DNA of 64,000 nucleotides from Gymnorhina tibicen (lineage: Eukaryota; Chordata; Aves; Passeriformes; Artamidae): the NCBI GenBank assembly GCA_013399875.1, contig VXAZ01006395.1, positions 16,892 to 80,891 of the forward strand, in the 5' to 3' direction. Positions 60,335-64,000 of this stretch are shown here, one piece after another (positions within the stretch are counted from its first letter, which is position 1; each line of letters starts with the position of its first letter). The notes under the pieces are model-generated. The model saw only the letters and a program-made list of their open reading frames with translations. It had not been told where the DNA came from and ran no database searches. The position numbers were made by a program, and so were the translations under genes.

Positions 60335-62074
60335 TGGTGGCAATTGTAATGGAAGGGCTTCATGGAGTTATTTTGATACTATGTAAAATACAATCCTACT
60401 TCACAGATACATGGAGTATCACCGACCAATCCTTTCCGTCCTATTCAAGTCAGATCTCCAGCTAAAAGAAGCTTGTTCCTGTGGGAGCACGGCAGAGGTG
60501 GCAGAATCCTGAGCATTACTTTTGTCACTGGATGAAGTCACTGAAAGCTGTGGTGCTCACATAGGTTGCATTGAGTCCTTGGCAAATGCACAATGCAGGG
60601 AAATCAATATTATGATGGAATGTTGTAATTGTTTATCCAAATTGTATGTTTCTGTTAAAAAACTTAGTTCTACCCCTTTTCCTGTCTCTTAGGTGTTACG
60701 GCATGTGTGGCTAAGTTCAACCTAACTACCATCTTATGGTTTTGTTCCTATTGGGATCTTTCACTATCAGCACGTGAGCATGTGACTTGCTCTCTCATAT
60801 GTAAGAGTGCTAAATCCACACTCCTTTACATGGATGTCTTACAGTTAATTGATTATAAATTTTAAGTTACCTTTCAATTTATTAGAATTGGCTAATTTTG
60901 GTATCTCCTCTGGAGAGATTTTTGGTAGTGTGACAGTATTGCACTTGCTAATACGTTTTACTGTTTCTTAAAATAAGGTTTGCTTTCCATAAGGAAAAGT
61001 ACCTAAAAGAGTAATCTTAAAAAGATATTAGATATGTCTGGATTGCTCTTCTTTTATTTTCACAGGATGGATTTTATAAATGACTGTGAGTGTTTTAGAA
61101 TATCTTCCAATTCTAACTAACAAGCTTTGAAATCAGAAGCTACTGACCTCTTTTTTTATACTTACCAGGTTTTTGGGTTTTTTTAGTGCAGTGGTTAGTA
61201 GTTAAGGGTAATTTCTGAAATTCAGAGAACTCAGTGTATCTGAAGGAACTTCATGCTTTTTTCCAAATTATATGTGAAACATTTCAAATCAATACCATGC
61301 TACAAATTTTAGTGGTTTTTTTAATCTCATGAGTATTGCCTAATGTCATGCAGAGCAGATTTTGTGCAGGCATCATCATTTTGAGTAGAAACATGCTAGT
61401 GCTGGTAAGTTTGCAGAGCACATGAAAGAAAATGTGGCAGTTAATTTGTGTGAGCTGTGATGGATAACAACTCTCCAGTCAGGTATTTTTCCTTCGGAGT
61501 GTTCTGTAATTGTGTGTAATAGTGGAAAGAACCAGTGTTCATGGTTGCAAGGGACATTCACAAAGATTGTCAGTTCACTCATGGACTAGGGTAAGAGGTT
61601 TAGTTACTGTAATCATAATGAACTGGCCATCACTATCTTAAAACCTGTGGGTTTATACATTAATGTGCATTAATCATCACTCACTTGATTGTATCTGACT
61701 TGAAACTACAATCCCTGTATTATTTTAAAGTGCTATTAGTGATTTGAAAATCAGAGTTACCAACTAAAACTCCTGTGTCTTGAATCTCAGCGAATGTGTT
61801 GTACTGTACTCTAGCTGATACACAGCTAGTTAACTAAAGCTGCACTGATATTTAACATCTTCCTCAGTTTTGATTTTTCTGTTTTGCCTCTGATTTAAAG
61901 CTTTGAAAGTGCTGTGTGAAGAATTCATATTGGGAGCCAAAAATATAAAAACGCCTGTTGGCAATTTCTGAAACTTTAAGTGAAGCAATAACTTCTGCTG
62001 TCTCAGGATTTAATCCTTGTTAAATAATTTAATTATGAGGTATGTCTGGTTTGTTGCAAATTTCTGTCTTTGTA

Positions 62075-62080
62075 AATAAA
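62075..62080 (+). terminator. ERMP1: Distal candidate polyA signal of ERMP1
   Basis: AATAAA within TTTGTAAATAAAAGC, about 2.0 kb after the stop codon. A T/G-rich segment (GTTGTTTTCATTCGTTGC) follows within about 80 bases. Confidence 0.45.
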
Positions 62081-62109
62081 AGCAAAACTTGATGGGTGAA
62101 ACTTGATTT

Positions 62110-63827
62110 TTAGCATGATTAAAGGTATATTTGAGTTGTTTTCATTCGTTGCAGCAATGTTTTATTTCAGCTTGGGGTAGAAATACTGTTAAGAGGTGCT
62201 GGGGTTAGACAGCTGGTGTTAGAACTGTGTGGAAGATAAGCTTGGCCGAAGAATGCAAAAATCCTCTGATTTGAGAAAAGTTAAAATGGGAATCCTGGCT
62301 GGTTTCCTGGAGAGGAAGGTGGTTTTTAAAATAAGATGTGATACAGAGGACTCACTGGTAGCCAAGCTAAGTATTCCTTGCAGAACTGATCGTTGAGACC
62401 AGATTTATTGTTGATCACAGAGAGAAAAACAGGATGGAAAATGTTGTGGTTTGTGTCCATCTGCTTCCCCATTCAAGTACAAGAAGATCAGTCTTCTGCT
62501 GCTGTGGGTTACTATTTCTCATAAAAAAGCATTGTGTGTCTTACACTTTGAAGTGTATAAAATGCAAGCAGCTGGTAACTTTAAGGATACAAAGGCATAG
62601 AGCAGAAAAATTATTTATTCTTAGTGGAGGCAGTAAACACCATGAATCACCCTATGCTCATCCAAAACAATTTGCATCCACAGCAGTTTCTAAATTTCTT
62701 TCTTCTTCTGTTTTTCCCTGGTTTTGATGGCTTTGAGAATCTACTATGTTCCCTATTAAAATACATATTTCTGAAGCTCTCTGAGTACTAAGCACTTTAT
62801 CAATTTAAGCAAAGGAGGCCTCTATGTGTTGTGGTTATACATTCTAGTGCATCATTATAGTGTGTCACCATACCTTCAAGATCGCCTGTCAAGTAGAAGC
62901 ATGCATTTGAAGAAAGTGTTGGGATAGGTACAATGAACAGGAAGATTCCAGCTATCATGTACAAACTGACAGACTGTTGAGCTGAGTGGGGCTGTTCTGT
63001 GCTAGTAAGACCTGTTTTTAATGTCTGTCAGTCTGGGTTGGATTGCAGTCCTCCTGGAATGGAACAACACTAATCAAATAGACAAGATCTAACAAGTCTA
63101 TGCAGAGCTAGTTGTAGTGGGTGGGACACAGCTGAAGAACATTTTGTCTGCATGGCAAATCTGTTCCGTACTTTTCTCCCTTGAGGGCTAAACCTCATCT
63201 GACTTTTGATAATTATCTGGAAGGGGCCTGCAGGATGACCTATCTTAGAACTTAGTATGTGGTCTTGGTGGAGAATGGGAGGAAGACATGTGAGATCAGT
63301 AAACCTGCATTCTGTGTCTAGTGTCAGTTTATGTAACTGTGCCTTCCATTCTGAAGACAGAACATGCATTCTCAACCTTCATGAAAATCCCTTCCAGTCT
63401 TAAGAGGATAAATTGATTGTAGAAGTTAGCCAGGCTTCTCTGTTCACTGCTGAAGAGGTTCTGTTGGGCTGCAGCACTTTTTATTTCTGTCAAAGCTGTT
63501 GGGTGCAGCTTAAGAACAGGCTTAAAGCAGAGTCTTGAGCAGGAATTACAAACCAGTTTAGGGAGAGCTAAACACTGCTGTCTGTATTTCAAGCAGGATG
63601 TCAAGCCTCAGTGGTCCTTAGCAAACATCCTTTTAAAAAATTCAGTTTCAGAAAGCTGAAAGAATCAGTCTTAAAAACAAGCAGTAGTTCGTCTAAAAAG
63701 AAACAGTTCTTTCAACCTGTTCTGAGAATGGAACAAATAGAAGCTTCAAAGCCTATAACTATACAGGTAAATTTGAGTAACCATCTTAGAAAGCTGCCCA
63801 TGCACAGTTTATTTGGGGATGTTCTTT
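62110..63827. other. Flank downstream of ERMP1; no gene seen
   Basis: Short open frames occur on both strands, but none has recognisable family features or splice-bounded structure. In human the convergent neighbour of ERMP1 is RIC1; I see none of its coding sequence here. Confidence 0.5.
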
Positions 63828-63965
63828 TCAGGAGAGGGGGTGGTGGTTTCTTCTGTTTGGGTGGTTTTGATTTGAGGTTTTTGTTTTGTATTATTTGGGA
63901 TTTTTTTTGTTTTATTCTTTTGTGTTTGTTGGGGTTTTTTTGGGGGGGTTGGAATTTTTTTGGAT
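63828..63965 (+). repeat. G/T-rich low-complexity tract downstream of ERMP1
   Basis: The plus strand is dominated by G and T runs (GAGAGGGGGTGGTGG, TTGGGGTTTTTTTGGGGGGG), like the two tracts in ERMP1 introns and on the same strand. Confidence 0.8.
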
Positions 63966-64000
63966 AGGAGACAATAATTCGAAAAGTTAGGAGAGAGTAG

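Larger units (their letters stand above)
60041..62100 (+). other. ERMP1: ERMP1 3'UTR (maximum extent, inferred)
   Basis: No open frame of interest lies here. Two canonical polyA hexamers are visible at 60329-60334 and 62075-62080. They suggest alternative short (about 0.3 kb) and long (about 2 kb) 3'UTRs. Confidence 0.55.

Noticed and set aside
1..64000. tRNA, rRNA, CRISPR or operon-type features
   Set aside because: No B-box-like GGTTCRA with a foldable cloverleaf and no array structure was found. The window is eukaryotic and such prokaryotic systems are not expected.
62110..64000. Expected convergent neighbour RIC1
   Set aside because: The human gene order predicts it beyond ERMP1, but no recognisable RIC1 coding exon is visible in this window.

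Overview
The window is vertebrate nuclear DNA, almost certainly avian. It is AT-rich, with short exons, GT-AG introns and CR1 LINE fragments. It also holds four solo LTRs with intact target-site duplications, one closely resembling bird ERVL LTRs. Three protein-coding genes can be read exon by exon. The pairing of MLANA and ERMP1 matches the human 9p24 region, which is homologous to part of the avian Z chromosome. A Z location is therefore likely but inferred.

Layout. Positions 1-4705 contain an assembly problem: 110-1049 is repeated as 3766-4705, and single Ns sit exactly at the junctions. MLANA (melan-A) runs on the minus strand from about 12.2 kb to 5.0 kb. Four coding exons give a complete 113-residue protein. 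A non-coding first exon and an E-box/M-box-like promoter element are proposed upstream. From 13.0 to 18.9 kb lies repeat-rich intergenic DNA with CR1 copies and two solo LTRs, one nested in a CR1. An SLC16-family (monocarboxylate transporter-like) gene lies on the minus strand from 28572 to 20717, with four coding exons giving 451 residues. From 28.6 to 40.9 kb is a long spacer with another solo LTR and a pentanucleotide microsatellite. This spacer also holds an unassigned exon-like segment at 37734-38143. It has a Cys-rich ectodomain, a membrane helix and a basic tail, and is interrupted by one in-frame TAG.

ERMP1 (endoplasmic reticulum metallopeptidase 1) occupies the plus strand from the 41251-41712 gap to about 62.1 kb. 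Fourteen exons giving 791 residues with intact M28 zinc ligands are visible. The first coding exon is not in the sequence and probably lies in the 462-base N gap. The last part of the window is ERMP1 3'UTR and flank, in which no further gene is recognised.

MLANA and ERMP1 are transcribed away from each other, as in human, with the transporter gene between them in MLANA orientation. The three genes have no evident shared pathway: a melanosome protein, a plasma-membrane transporter and an ER metallopeptidase. Splice sites were assigned by eye from reading frame, phase continuity and consensus; no alignment was run.
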